Shown here piece after piece: positions 35,421 through 50,400 of a stretch of DNA of 64,000 bases; the first letter of the stretch is position 1; each line of letters begins with the position of its first letter. Made by a program: the position numbers and the translations under genes. The notes under the pieces were generated by a model that did not search any database, was not told where the DNA came from, and saw only the letters and a list, made by a program, of their open reading frames with translations. Location: contig OZ020308.1 of NCBI GenBank assembly GCA_963971305.1, forward strand, positions 34,315,275 to 34,379,274, given 5' to 3'. This stretch comes from Arcuatula senhousia. Taxonomy: Eukaryota; Mollusca; Bivalvia; Mytilida; Mytilidae.

Positions 35421-38400
35421 CTAGAAATGTATATAATTACTGCTATGTAATACCTTATATGTAAGGATACGATCAAATTCTTCTGAACCCTTCTCAAACC
35501 GTGCCATTATCCTTATGTCAGTTCCTGCATATCCAGTTGTGACTGACCCTTCCCAAATACCTGAGCTGATTTGTTCTAAGTGAGTCCATCCTTTACAAGA
35601 AACAGCGGCAACATCTAAAGAGTTTGGAATTTCAACCGAAAAATAAACAACTGTTCTTGAGGCCAACACCCCAGCTTTGGGTGAGAAAACGCCTATATTG
35701 TATGCGCGGTCCGTACAAAGCTCCGGAAAGGGTGCCCATCGTATGGAGGGTCGTTTGGTAGATATTAGTCCATTGTATAGACACTCCGAATCATTATCTT
35801 CCTCACTTGAAAACAGTGAAAACAAGTAGTCTCCCCTACTTGGTAAATTTATTCGTACTAGAATCAGATTTCCATTATATGTAATAAAAACATGTCGCAT
35901 CATGTTATGAAAGCATGACGTAATTAAATGAAGACGAGGTTGTACCTGGACGCCATTAAAATTTTGAAGTTTTAAAGTCACCTCACCGGAAGTAGTACTT
36001 TTTATAATGCCATTGACACAGTCAGTGAAAATGAGTTGTTCCTTACGACCACAGTTAGTTATTCCAAGTCGACCATTATTTGCATTTGGGGGAATACAAT
36101 TACATTTTGGTTCGTTGAGAAAAATAATGAGATATGAACAAACAGAAGCATTATGGGAACTGAAACTTGTATCCTTTTTCATAATGTTAAATATAAAACA
36201 TCCCTGGAGTGGATTGCTTATCCGGAATGTTATCATATCGTTGTCGAACCAATAAAATACAAAACGTCTGGAAATGTAATCTTGTTCTTCATCGGTGGTG
36301 TCTAAGCTAAAATCATACACGTAGTCGTCTTTAGAACGCTGAAACTCTATCAAAACCGAATTATTTTCACAATTTATTTCTGAGCGTTTATGAGAAATAG
36401 GCACAAGTCCACAGATCTTTGTGTCATTGCCCGGTCCCCATTCAAAACGCAGCATATTTCTCGGGAACCCTAAAGCTATGGTGGAGTACATATCGTTTTT
36501 ATCTTTAAGATTGATATTAAAGCAACACACAAGTATATGAACCACAGAAATATCAACGTCCATGGCAAATATCTTTAAGAGGCCGTCATCCGGAGCGCTC
36601 AATTTCACTTCAAGTAAACCTTTTTCAGTATCGGTTTCCACGTAAGTGTAAGACGTCTTAGATTTATCAAAGCAGAGTCCTTTGTATGTACAGAAACGTG
36701 CAGCAAATTGCAGTTTTCTTTTCGGTGGAAACGATATTTTTATCGATGTGTTCCTTGTCGAAAAAAGATCAATATGAAATGAGTCAGGCTTAACCATTTT
36801 GAGACTAAGTTCGTTAAAATAAGGCGTACAATATACCATATTTTGCCATTCACTGAAAGTTACTGGTCTACACAACAACTGCCAATAAGTTTCAGACGGA
36901 TAATACAGTGAAATGTGTTCACAAGGGTTTACAAAGAACTGTTTACATATCTGTCGTCGGAACAAATGTTCGACAGCTCTCGATTTCAAGTACGACGACC
37001 CCATAATCAAACAATTGTTGGTCTCCCACGCATGTTTGTCAATTGGATGTGGATCTATAAGTTTCCATTGATCTCCATGTAACACAGCGATCCATTGGCT
37101 GCTAGACGACCAATTGTTTTCATTGTTTCCTGATGTTAACATTTTGACACGCCCCTCAATTATTTTGCAAGTTATTCCAATAAGTCTAAAACAAAAGATG
37201 AATAATTGAAGTTATTTACTATGCTGCCAATCATTTTTTATCATCATGATTATCATAGCGTACATATATTTACACCAATAAGGAAATGACTGTTACATTG
37301 TTTTACATCGAAGAAATGACACCATTCATGCACGTGGTGAACACCCAATAACCAAAATAACGGGTTATTTAGTATATTTATCTCGGGCATTGGCGTTATT
37401 TTGAAAAAAAATATGAGCATCATAACAGGCATTACTTATGATTTAACTTGTAAAATAATTTTTATTAGGAAATGGTGATGATGCGAGTAAAACCTCGACC
37501 ATTAATTTTCAGTGAAGATGTTGGTTTGTCGTAGAAATGTGTCTTGCCTTCCTTAACCGGATTTGACACACTGTATTGAAGATCAGCAACACGACGAATG
37601 TGCTAAAGCAGGCAGGAACCGCTTACTCTTCCAGAGCACCTGAGTTCACTCTTGTTACGACTTGAGTTTGCGTTGTTGATTTCCGTTCGGCTGATTTTGT
37701 GTTTTGTAGTTCTTCGTGCTGTTTTTGTTTGTGTTTACCGGTTTCGTCGTTGCCTTTTCGGATTTTTTGACACTCGAATGCTTGAATGCTTTTTGCTTCA
37801 TCAATATAAAGCACAACAGTTAAAACCCGTCCAAAGCATTTCGAGGAAACTAGCTATGCAGATAATCAGATCTACAATTGAACATATAAAAACTGACTAG
37901 ATCGAATTTGAAGTAGAAAACACTGCCAACTTTGTGATAAACGATTGCTTATTCCGGTTCTGTGCAGAACAATGTACGGAACACCCGCATAAAAACTTAT
38001 ATAGATAAAAACCAGCTGTCAACAGTATAAACATCGAGAGAGCAAGAAAATAAAAAAAGACCGTTTTGTTTAATAATACCGTTGTATAAAGTATGTTGCT
38101 TTAATTTACTTTGCTTTCAAATGATAGTAGAGCTGCAAGTTTTATGTGATCATTACGAAATAAGCACATGTTTCCATTGTCATACCGTAATAGCTGTTTT
38201 TTCGCGGGCATATAATTTTTGCTTTTTTCGCGGTAGTTGGCAACTCGCGAAAATTTAAACCCGCGTAAATAAAATCTCGTATATATTTTGCGTAAAGTAT
38301 ATACTCACATATTGGTAATCGCTAAAATTGAATTCCGCGAAAAAAAATATCCCATTTTTAAAGAAATCCGCGAAATTTAGCTCCCGCGAAAAAAAACTGA

Positions 38401-41400
38401 TACGGTAGTTAAACATACCTACATATCTTGTAAAATATGTGGGCACTTGGATCAACATGTTCCTCTGATAGCTCCAATCCTAGTAGATTTTTAGCTTCCC
38501 CTATTAAGTTCTTAGGTTCAGAAGTTATAACAGCATCAAAGATCAACTTGAGTTTACTCTTTTGGTCGACATATATTTTCTTGTCTTTCAGTCTAATTAT
38601 GAGTTCCTTCAAAGTCATTTTGTTATTCGCCTACAAAAAGATTTTGTTCAAAACTTGTGAACTAAATCTAAATACAAATGTATTATAAGCCTTGCATATT
38701 TTCTAAAAGAAAGATGTAAATGAAATAATTGATTAAGATCATGAATCATCACTCATTATTAAACAAAAAAAATATGAACGCTATTTTTTGTACCTTTCAA
38801 ATGCGTCATCTACCAGGACACACTTAACATTTCTTCATAGCTCAGATAAAAGTATTGTTCCTTGATTGATAAACTTGAAAAAAAAGTTTAAACTTACATC
38901 TACGGTACCATGTTTAATTCTACAATCCAAGCAACATGTATATGGAAGAGGTAATGGAATAAAATTCTTATTCATATGAATATGAGATGAAGTTTTTACA
39001 CCAATGTCTTGAGCTTCTTGTAAGACATCAACGTCCGGGGTTTTAGAAAATAAATCTTTTCTTACTAGCTTTTTGTACTGATCCAGAATTAAATATATCT
39101 CATCGTCATCAAAATTTATTTCGTCTTTAGTTTCATTAGTGTTATCCTCACTTTCTAATTCATTTTCACTTTCTCTTTGCTCTATATTATGTATTGCGTC
39201 TTCGGTATTTTCACAGTTTGTGGGTTCTGGCGTTTCATTATCCATTCTGTCTTTATCGTCTGCCAATTTGTCACACTCGATTATTACGTCATTTCCTGTT
39301 TCGCCAGTTTTACTTTCGTCGATTTCACTGACGTCCCTGGCTAATGTTTCATTGCATTCGGACAAAGAAACAACCAAAATGCCGGTCGAGCTAGGAGGGA
39401 CGTTTTCTATGAATTCATCTTCTACTTCATCAGCGCCAATTGCTACGTCATTACAACCGCCCTCATTTACCAAATCAATGTACGAAACATCTTCAGTGAT
39501 TAATCCTAAATTAGGCGCAATGTCAAAATGTAAGCCAGGTTCGGAAACCAAAATTCTATTTTCGTGACCTATAGATGTCGTCTGTTCATTTTCTGTTTCA
39601 AGGTTATCACCAACGGTCGTAACCAAGACCTGTGATTATAAAAGCATATACCACTTACATATATTGATAGCTTATCGTTTTTTCTCCTGTTGACAATATC
39701 GCAGTACTTGACAGCATATGAAGATAAAAGGTTTAATTTTATTCAAACAAATCTTTTAGATACAAATTAAGTCTTGACCTTTAATCAATTGACTGGAAGA
39801 TATTTCAAGTCTTTGAAAACATTTAAACATTGCTTTATTTTTTTTCAATATACTTCGGGATTTCAAATCTTTGAAAACATTAAAACTTTATTTTATTTTT
39901 TTCTTAATATACCTTATCAGTTTATACTAGCATAAGAGTTCTTTTTAACTACCATTTACAAATGAAGTAAGAAATTATTATATATGCAATCAAATACAAA
40001 CATCAGAACCTTGATATTTTCAAACTTCAAAACAATGCAATCATTCTAATAAGAATATTGACATTCTTAAATTCACCAGAGAATGCTTTGTAATTAACTT
40101 AAAGTAATTTATGGGCAGCCATTCGGGCAAAAATTAACAAAAATTTAAGTAACAGACGATAAACTTTAAACAGACACAAAAACACAAAAACAGACACCAA
40201 TTTAAAATAAACAGACAAAAAATACAAAAAAAAACAGACTTTAAATTGTATAAACAGACAAACAAATACAAAAAACAGACATAAATTTTATAAACAGACA
40301 GACGATTATGTAAAACAGACACAAAATACATAAAGAGACATAAAAGTTTACAAACAGACAACCGTAAATAGCCAAACAGACGTTTTTAAAAACAGACCTA
40401 AAAGAGGGCGTGACGATAGGGTGTTGATAATTTGTGAAACCCGAACCCGAACTAAGTTTTCAAAACTAAAAGAAATTAAATTGAATTTGACGCCGTTTAA
40501 ATAACAATTTCAGAAAAATGAATGTCTATAAGTTATTATCGTAAGAAAAAATATTTCAATTTAGTGAAAATATATTATTTTGACACCTATTTGAAACTAA
40601 TCGATCCAAAGTTGATATTTTGTGTAACCAGGCTGGTGTCGATCTGATCGATATTCAGGATCTTAGTGGAAAAAACCCAAAGATTATCATTTTACTCTTT
40701 CAACCTTTCAACTGAGAACAAATAGAAGAAGGGTACACTGTTTTACCCTTGTCCGTCCTTTCGTCCGTGTCCGTCCGTCCGTCCGTAAAAAAAAAATTCC
40801 GGTGCAGTTCTCTAACCAACTAAATGAGATAGAGTTCTGATATTTTGTAATCAGCTTTATCCTATAGTACCATATGGTGTATACCGATATTATGCTCCTA
40901 GATAGTCTACTTCCTGTTTACTGAATACTTAAGTTTTTACACATTATAAACATATCAAATGCAAAATTTCCGTTTCAGTTTCCAAAACAACTACATGAGA
41001 TATAGGTCTGATATTTTGTAATCAGCTTTTTCCTTTAATAACATATGGGGTATAGCAATTTTATGTTCCTAGGTCAACTACTTCCTGTTTATTGAGTATT
41101 TTAACTTGTATGCCTGACTTTGTTTGGGGAGCGGGGGTATCACTAGTGAGCATAAGCTCACAGATTTACTTGTTTGCTATGTCTCAGTATATTGTGTTAT
41201 GTAAACTATATTTTTCATCTTTCAGGTTTGTATTGTTAAGGTTTTAAGATGACTTTCTTCTACTGAATGCATTCCAAAATAAAAAAGGAAATTCTACAGT
41301 GTCCTTTTCATAGATTTTTGCTAAATTTTGTGATATTAAATGTTAATAATACATTTGTTTTCAATACATGGAGTATTAATGCTCTATCTTTCATCTTTTA

Positions 41401-44400
41401 TACAAAGTATAATACACCAGCTATATTTTCATATGACATAGAGTATTAATACTCTATCTCGATCACCAAATGCATAGGGTATTAATACTCTATCAGTTTC
41501 CTGGGCTTTACATAGGGTAATAATACTGTATCTTTTTCTTTATATAAAGAGTATTAATACTCTATACCCAAAAAAATTATGAAGAGTGTCGACACTATTT
41601 ACCTGTTTTATCTATCAATGCAAAGAGAATGATTGAAGTAAAATTAAATATAAGTAAAAAAGTATATTACTAATGTATTGATTTGATATTTTCAGTAGGG
41701 TTTGTTAGTACAACCAATGAATTTAATACTTTAACAGTTTTTTTTTCTATTTGATTTGGGGGGCTTATGATGAAATTTGGAATAAAAAGGCAGGACAGTG
41801 CTTTGAATTAAAATATAGGCTGCTGGCATGATGGTATTTTTTGCTTAAATTTTATAGCTTTCAAATAAAAAAAATCCAGGCTTTGCTTTTTCCAATAAAA
41901 AGCTACGCCGAGCGCAGCATGATACGACCGCAACACGTTGAACCCTGAACGTTGGAGGCCAAATATGAATATTCACATGCAGCCAATGGTGGACTAATAA
42001 AGCTTTTTGACACATGCACCCCGTGGTGGACTTTAAAATGCATATTAGACACATATATATTTACATCAACATCTACATGATCTAGTAGAGAAAGTCCTAT
42101 ATCAATTGAAAATGCTTTAATATATATCTTAGTTAAACTTGAGTTCGCAAATAAGAAGTACAGTTAGTAATAATATAATTAATTATTTTGTTAAATTTTG
42201 TTTTTCATGGTTTTCAAATACAAACTTTTCTGCTAAATACAGGTTTCATATACGCGTAATATATGATGTTTTTACTGAAAAAAAAACATGTGCAAAGAAT
42301 ACTATCTGTTTATTTACTTTATCAATAAGTTAATCCGGTAAGAACCATGGTGTGAAAATTGGATTAAGTGTCAGGTGGTTAATGCATGTGCAGTAAGTAT
42401 TATGAATAATCTGGTGGCTATGATCATGTTGATAATTCTGTTAGCCCTTCAGATTAACATTATTTTCTGAAGTGACCTTCACACATTACGAAAGCAATAA
42501 TAAACATTACTTAAATTATTATAACAAAATATAGAAAATTTTGAAATAATACATGGAATAACTGAAATAGAAAAGACAAACACATTTCATCATAATGAAC
42601 AATCTGCTTCAAACGTACAAGTGTATTTTTTATATTGCCGTATTGAAAATGTAATGAAAGCTTTTCATAAAGTTGCATCTTTTCTCAGCCTCTTTAGTCA
42701 TCAAGCCATTGACCTGAAATTAAGAAAAAAATATTTTCAATAACAACTTAATATTTCAAGGATGTTAAATAAAAGACAAAAAATGCTTTCGATACAATTT
42801 TCATTACCAGGACGATCATTGTTTAAAATCAGGTTCATAATAATTCAAATTATTTTATATGTACTTGCGATTTGAAACTTATAATAAAATCTATAAATAA
42901 TCTGTAATATTCTTGTATACATTCACCAACTTTTTTTTTTCTTTTTAATGCAGTTTAAATTAAATTGAAAGTCAACCATTTTTTTATGTTGATAGCTACC
43001 ACAAATTTTGAATGACTATAACCATTAATAGCTTATTAACTTTAAGGCGTCAATCTCCATGATCATGTTTTAAAAATTTAGGAAAATCATTATTAAATAC
43101 TAAAAATATTTTAATATATAAACTGTCTTTTGATAAAGAAAATGTCCATGGTTGAAGACTTTATAGAAAAATATTTACTCAGCCAATATATCAGCTTTTA
43201 ATTTCAAAAGTCTTTGAGAAGACAAATTATCAAAAGATTAAACAAGCCAATATATACATGTATTAATTTTTTTCCAAAATATATGGATATACAAATATCA
43301 ATAAATAAATTGATATATTGTTGACCGATTTTAATTTTCCTTCCATATCAGTAGACATATATCTATATACCATGTACTTACAAAATGCAAATTGTTAATG
43401 TAGCTCCTTGCATATAATCTCAACGGTGAGTGTACTGTCTGAAATTCCTGCTTTGTGATACAGTTTTCTTTTAATATGCCATTTTCAATACATGATAATA
43501 CACAACTGAATAATAAATGCCTGAAGTGGTAATAAGAGAGGTATGATGTAATTTCTTGAGTAAACACAAGTCAATTGACCAACAGATCATGTCTACTGAT
43601 ATTGATATAGTTGCTTTATCTATAACAGATTAATGGTGTTTTCTTAGTTTGCCATATTTCCTAAATGTTGCAGATATCACATATATAATTTAGGAAAACA
43701 TAGAATACAAAGTCGGTTGGTAAAACATGTTATAGTTTTTAGAAAATAAAAAATAAGTTTATTCATGATTTAATGAAAATAATGATAATAATAAAAATTA
43801 ATAATTTTAACTGTCGATTATCCTTTAAGATTTCTTGAAGGAACAAATAGATGTTAACTGCAAAGTTTATGTGTCACATAAGAGGAGAAAATTGACATAA
43901 TACTTTGGTATATATATTTACAAAAGTAGTGAATCAGAGACATAGACAAAATTGCAAAATAAAATGACGCCAAAAGGTATATATACCACAATTTCTTCAC
44001 AAATCAAATAATTTCATTCTTTTCAAATTGATGGGAATAATTTAGGGTATTTTATAGTAAATAATTAAAAAGGCATCAAATGCTATTATTTAATCGAAAT
44101 GGTATAAACATCTGTTATAATAAATGCGTGGCATTATTTTTTAATCTCAATAGAATCTTCTTTTTAATGTAAGCAAATTGAAACCGGAACATTAAAAATA
44201 TATAAATTTAGAACCCTATTTCTTTTCGATATGTCCAACTTTCATGAAGATAATTTTGAAATATAACCAAAATAAATTGGTGGGAGCTGTAGATATGTGT
44301 AACTGTCTTACAAGTGGTAAATTATATAATTTATAATTGGATCTAATGATAAAGAGGTAAGAGATTTCTTTGGTATCCAGCTAATTTCATAGACTGGGAT

Positions 44401-47400
44401 GAGAAAAGTAGAGGTGTGTAAAATTATACAACTAATCTGGTTTGTAAGAAGAAAGGCTCTGTTTGTTTTTTCATGCAGTGAATTGACCCACGGTTGCATT
44501 ATAAATTCAATATGTAATATCTGCTGCATACTGAATTCATAATTTTGGAAAAAATAGAATACAAAGTCACTTGATAAAAAGTTTTATAGTTTTGAGCAAA
44601 CAAAAAATAAATTTATTCATAAATTATCATTATTGTATATTTGTGTTTGCATTCTATTGCATGTGTTTTGCTTTCACTATAAATATTCATTCATTCATTC
44701 GTTCTTAATGTAAATTATACAGAATGAAATTTCCTGTCTAATTCTTTGCACATTTTTTGACATTTTATATCTGCTTGGCAGACAATCCCTATAAACATCA
44801 TTGTGATACTGATTTTATATAAACATGTCATAAAAAATCTCTTAAAACAATTTAATATGTTCTCTTTCAATTCAAAAATGAAATTCATATTTTCACTTTT
44901 CTTTGATGCAATCATCACATACATTATGATACACAACAAAATTATAATAAACAAGAAGCAGTGAAAAGTCATATAACAAGTATGATATAATCACTTGTGC
45001 AACCATGGGTCATCTGACCACATGTAGAAACCAACAGAGCCTAAATACCAGACTAGTTGTATAATTTTACACATTTCTACTTTTATCATCCCAGTCTATG
45101 AAATCAGCTGGCTACATAAGAAAGAAATACATGTATCATATCTCAACATCATTAGATCCAATTATAAATTATATAATAAACCACTTGTAAGACAGTCAAA
45201 ACCACAGCAAGACATATCTACAGCTCCCGCAATTTATTATGGTTATATTTCAAAACTATCTTCATGAAAGTTGGACATATAATCAATGGATTTTTTAAAG
45301 AAATAATTAAGGTTTTAGTATCTATTTGCGTACGTCATAAAGAAGATTCTATCACAATGCAAATAATGCCACACATTTTTGTCTCGTCTGCGACGAATAG
45401 TCACTGAAGGCGAGACAGAGGTTTTACTTTCCGACGGCAGTGGCGGCGGCGTAAATTGTTTGTAAGATTTTTGTGGACAATGAATTGTTTGAAAAGTATT
45501 ATAGCTGATATTGGATATACAAACAGTTCAGGTTATGGTCTACGCAACTGTCACCATGCCGTGTGACCCTGACCCTATTTTTACGCTCTTGTGACTCTGT
45601 GAACTTAGGTCTTTTTCAGGCTGTAAACTTTTTTGTAAGACTTTTGTGGACTACCGTATAGTGGGTTATTTTCGCGGCGGTTTAATTTATGCTTATTTTC
45701 GCGGATCAATGACAAACGCGAAAATAAAACCAGTGAAATTTTTAAGGTAAAGACAGTCATTTAGTGATTCCTATAAAATTACCCCCGCGAAAATAACCCG
45801 CTATACGGAATGAAGTGCTAGAAAAGAATAATAGCTAGGCATCTGATATTGGGTATACAGACACTCATTGTGTTTATATCAAGAAATAAAAGCTTAGGTG
45901 GTTGCTTAAAGTGATGGTGTCGGCAGGTAGGACATACTTTTAGTGGCCACACTTGTTATAACAAATGTTTATTTATATCATTGCAATTAAACGATAGCTT
46001 TTGATACATTTTTAAAACATAAATTACAAAATACCTTGATTTATTCCCATCAATTGAAAAAAAAAATATTTGACATGTGAGCAACTTGCAGTATACCTTT
46101 TGGAACTTGTTTTGCAATTTTGTTTATGTCTCTGATTTACCACTTTCGTAAATGAATATACCAAAAAGTAAAAGGAATCTTCACTGCTTAATTAAGTATT
46201 ATGTCAATGTTCTCTACTTATACGGCACATAAAACTTTGCAATTAACATCGACTTGTTTCTTGAACAAATCGTAAAATGGTGGCAAAAGTAAATATTAAA
46301 TTTGATTATTATCATTAGTTTAATTACGAACAAATTTATTTCATCTTTTCTCAAAACTATAAAACATTTTACCAACTGACTTTGTATTCTGTTTTCGAAA
46401 ATTATAATTTAAATATATTTATTATCTGTCACATTCAGGAAATATGGAAAAAAAAAAGAAAAACCCAATTTTTTCTGCTATAGATGAAACAACTATTTCA
46501 CTATCAGTAGACATGATCAATCGGTTGGTCAATTGACTTGTGTTTACTCAAGAAATTACATCATACCTCTCTTATTACTGCTTCATGCATTCATTATTCA
46601 GTTGTGTATTATTATGTTTGATAATGGCAAATTAAAAGAAAATTGTATCAGAGTGAAAATATTCATCTTTTGAATTGGAAATGTGCAGTTTTAAAATTCT
46701 GCATTCTAACAACATGCATACATAAGGATATTTAAAAAAGCAGGAATTTCAGAAAGTACACTCACCGTTGAGATTATATGCAAGGAGCTACATTTGTATA
46801 ATTTGCATTTTGTAAGTACAAGGTATATAGATGTATGTTTCTAAAATTGGTAAACAATACATGCAATATGTAAATTTATTTATTGATGTTTGTATTTCCA
46901 TATATATTGGAAAAAAAAACTTAAGACATTATATTAGCTTGTTAAATCTTTAAATCATTTTTCTTTTCAAAGACTTTTGAAAGAAGCAAAGAGGCACCAA
47001 TGGGGCATTCAAGTTTCAAAAGTCCTGAAGGGCAACGACAAAACCGGTAAACATGAACAAGAACAGCATGAAGACACACAAAACACACAATATACAGAAT
47101 GGAAATCAACAACGCGAAACAACAGTGAACTCAGATGCTCTGGAAAAGTTATAGATATTGACTGAATGAATATTTTTTATATAAGATCTTCAACCATGGA
47201 AATTTTCCTTATCAAAAGACAGTTTATTAATAATATTTGTAGTATTTTTATAAAAAACACTCCTAAATTTTTGAAACATGATCAAGGAAATTGACGCCTT
47301 AAAGTCAATAAGCAATTAATGATTTCTATATTGTAAAAGTGTTGTAACTATCAACTTCAAAAATAAATTGGTTGACTTTCAATTTAATTTTGATTGAATT

Positions 47401-50400
47401 AAAAAGAAAAAAAGATGGTTAATGTATACAAGAATATTACAGATTATTAATAAATTTTATTATAAGTTAAAAATCCCATGTACATATAAAATATTTGAAT
47501 TATTATGGACCTGATTTCATTCAATGCTTGTCCTGGTACATGAGAATTGTTTCTAAAACTCTTTCTATTCTTTTATTTATCAACCTGGAATTGTAAAGTT
47601 GTATAGAAAATAATTAATCTTAATTTCAGGTCAATGTCTAGATGACGACAAGAGGCTGAACAAACATAAAACTTTTTGAAAAGCTTTCGATACTTTTTTA
47701 TAAGGCAATATAGAAAATAAACTAGTACATTTTAAGCAGATTGTTCATTAAAATGAAATGTCTTTGTCTTTTTTTTGTATTTTACTTATTACATGTATTA
47801 TTTCGAAATCATCCAAAACCAGAATATATTGATGCCAGATAGTAAATTTCTATATTTTGTTATACAATGTAATTATTAAGTAATTTTATATTGGCTGAGT
47901 AAATATTTTTTATATAAAATCTACAACCATGGACATTTTCTTTATCAAAAGACAGTTTACGGTATATAAAATGTAATTAATTATGACATTCCTAAATTAA
48001 AAAAAAATGATCATGGAAATTGACACCTTAAAGTAAATAAGCTATTAACGGTTTCATTCATTCTAAATTTGTGGTAGCTATCAACATCAAAAATAAATTG
48101 GTTGACTTGCAATTTAATTTTAACTGTATACAAGAATATTACAGATTATTAATAGATTTTATAATAAGATTAAAATCGCAAGTACACATAAAATTATTTG
48201 AATTATTATGAACCTGATATCATTCAATGATCGGGTAATGAAAATTGTATCGAAAGCATTTTTTGTCTTTTATTTAATATCCTGGAAATATAAAGTTGTT
48301 ATTGAAAATATTTTTTTCTAAATTTCAGGTCAATTGCTTGATGACGAAAGAGGCTGAGAAAAGATCATACAACTTTATGAAAAGCTTTCATTACATTTTC
48401 AAAAATACACTAGTACATTTGAAGCAGATTGTTCATTTTGATGAAAAGTGTTTGTCTTTTTCATTTCAGTTATTACATGTATTATTTCAAAATCTTCCAA
48501 AACCAGAATATATCGATGCCAGATAGTAAATTTCTATATTTTGTTATAATCATTTAAGTAATGTTTATTATTGCTTTCGTCATGTGTGAAGGTCACTTCA
48601 GAAAATAATGTTAATCTGAAGGGCTAACAGAATTATCATCATGATCATAGCCACCAGATTATTCATAATACTTATTACACATGTATTAACCAACTGATAC
48701 TTAATCCAATTTTCACACCATGGTTCTTACCAGATTAACTTATTGATAAAGTAAATATACAGATAGTATTCTCTGTACATGTTTTTGACAGAAAATACAT
48801 CATATATTACACGTATATAAACATGTATTTAGCAGAAAAGGTTGTATATGAAAACCATGAAAAACAAAATATAACAAAATATCTAATTATATAATTACTT
48901 ATTGTACTTCTAATTTGAGAACTCAAGTTTAACTAAGTTATAAATTAAAACAGATACCAAATAGTACTGAATGTATTTATTTTTTTAAAGTGTAGGACTA
49001 CTGTAAAAGGGGATAATTTCACGTGGTTTATATTTGCGTTTTCAGTCCCAAAAATGCATTTGCGAGGGTTTGATTTTGCGTTTTATAAGATCATGGTATA
49101 TTTGGTCCTTTTTAAATATAATTTACGCGAGCGGATATTTTCGCGAATTTGTTATGATCGCAAAATTAGCAAAAAAAAAAACTCGCAAAAATTTCCCCTT
49201 ATACAGTATTTGACCTCCTAATTTATATGCTTAAACTTTGTCCGTGCCTATTTTTTGGATTATCCAAAATGAATTTATTTTATTATATTAAATAAAATTA
49301 TTAAAAGGTGTTTTCTATCACACAATTGTGTAATTTTCAAGGTTTTAGGACAATATGCCTAAAACAGTCTCTATTTTTTTTAAGTAATTAGTAGAAAAAA
49401 AATAAAGTATGCCAGAGAATTTACTCATAATTTTTTTAATTATATTTCAGCCATTTATTGTAGTGATATGAACGCCGTGTACCATGTTCGATATGGATAC
49501 TCAAAGAAAGTGAGAAAAAAATTTTAGCGTATAAATTTGGATGTTGTATAGTCGTACAATTTAATAAAGAATTAAATCGAACAAGAATTTTTTGGTATCA
49601 TAAAATCTTGCCTTACCCATTTGGTAAAATGTCTGTACCAAGTCTATACCATAATGATCTTGGATATCTTAAAATATTACCTGAATATATATTTTTTCTA
49701 TCAAATTCAAGAAGGTTTTTAAGTTTATTATTATAACTCAAGATAAATCTATTAATGTTAGACATTTTATGTCTAATATTTTTTGCTAAATAATTCAGTT
49801 GTGTTAAGGTAATTCAAAAACTTCTGAACTTGAATCAATCTCAAATGTCCATAAGAAAATACAAAATAAGGCAGACTTACTGTAGAAATTAACGATCACA
49901 ATTGTCCTGACTAGGTACAGGCATTTATAAAATGTTGGGTTAAACAAGGTTAAATGGTGCAAAACCTCCCTCTTCCATTGTGATCTCAGGGTCCGTTAGC
50001 AATAAAAGACACAACACAGTTGTGACACATAATAGGGATATTTTAATTAGATACATGTTAAGATGATCGAAATTAAGCTAACTCAATGCATCAGATCATT
50101 ACTCCAGCAAATAATGCTATTGGAAGACTTACAGACTGATTATAGCTAACAGATTTTTTGTGAAACAAATTAATTGACTATAACTACTAAACAGTAAATC
50201 CAATTTTCTCTCCATGCTTCTAACTGTATAGAAACTACAACAACATCATTTATTGCACAGTCATGTTGTTATCAGTTAAAACTTACACATAAAAAATATT
50301 GCATGGACATGAAATATATTACATGTTAGTAGCAGGCAAGTTAAATGTATTTGAATAAGACTTTTTAAAGTATTAAATTAATTGGTTGTACTAACAAACC

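Noticed and set aside
36007..36255. Forward frame of 82 codons
   Set aside because: Antisense shadow of exon 4 of the KY-like gene. The same applies to 39139-39567 opposite exon 2.
41369..41566. CRISPR-like array
   Set aside because: Spacing is regular, but the repeats are short self-palindromes in animal intronic DNA, with AT-rich spacers and no cas genes. They are mirrored in the opposite arm of a transposon.
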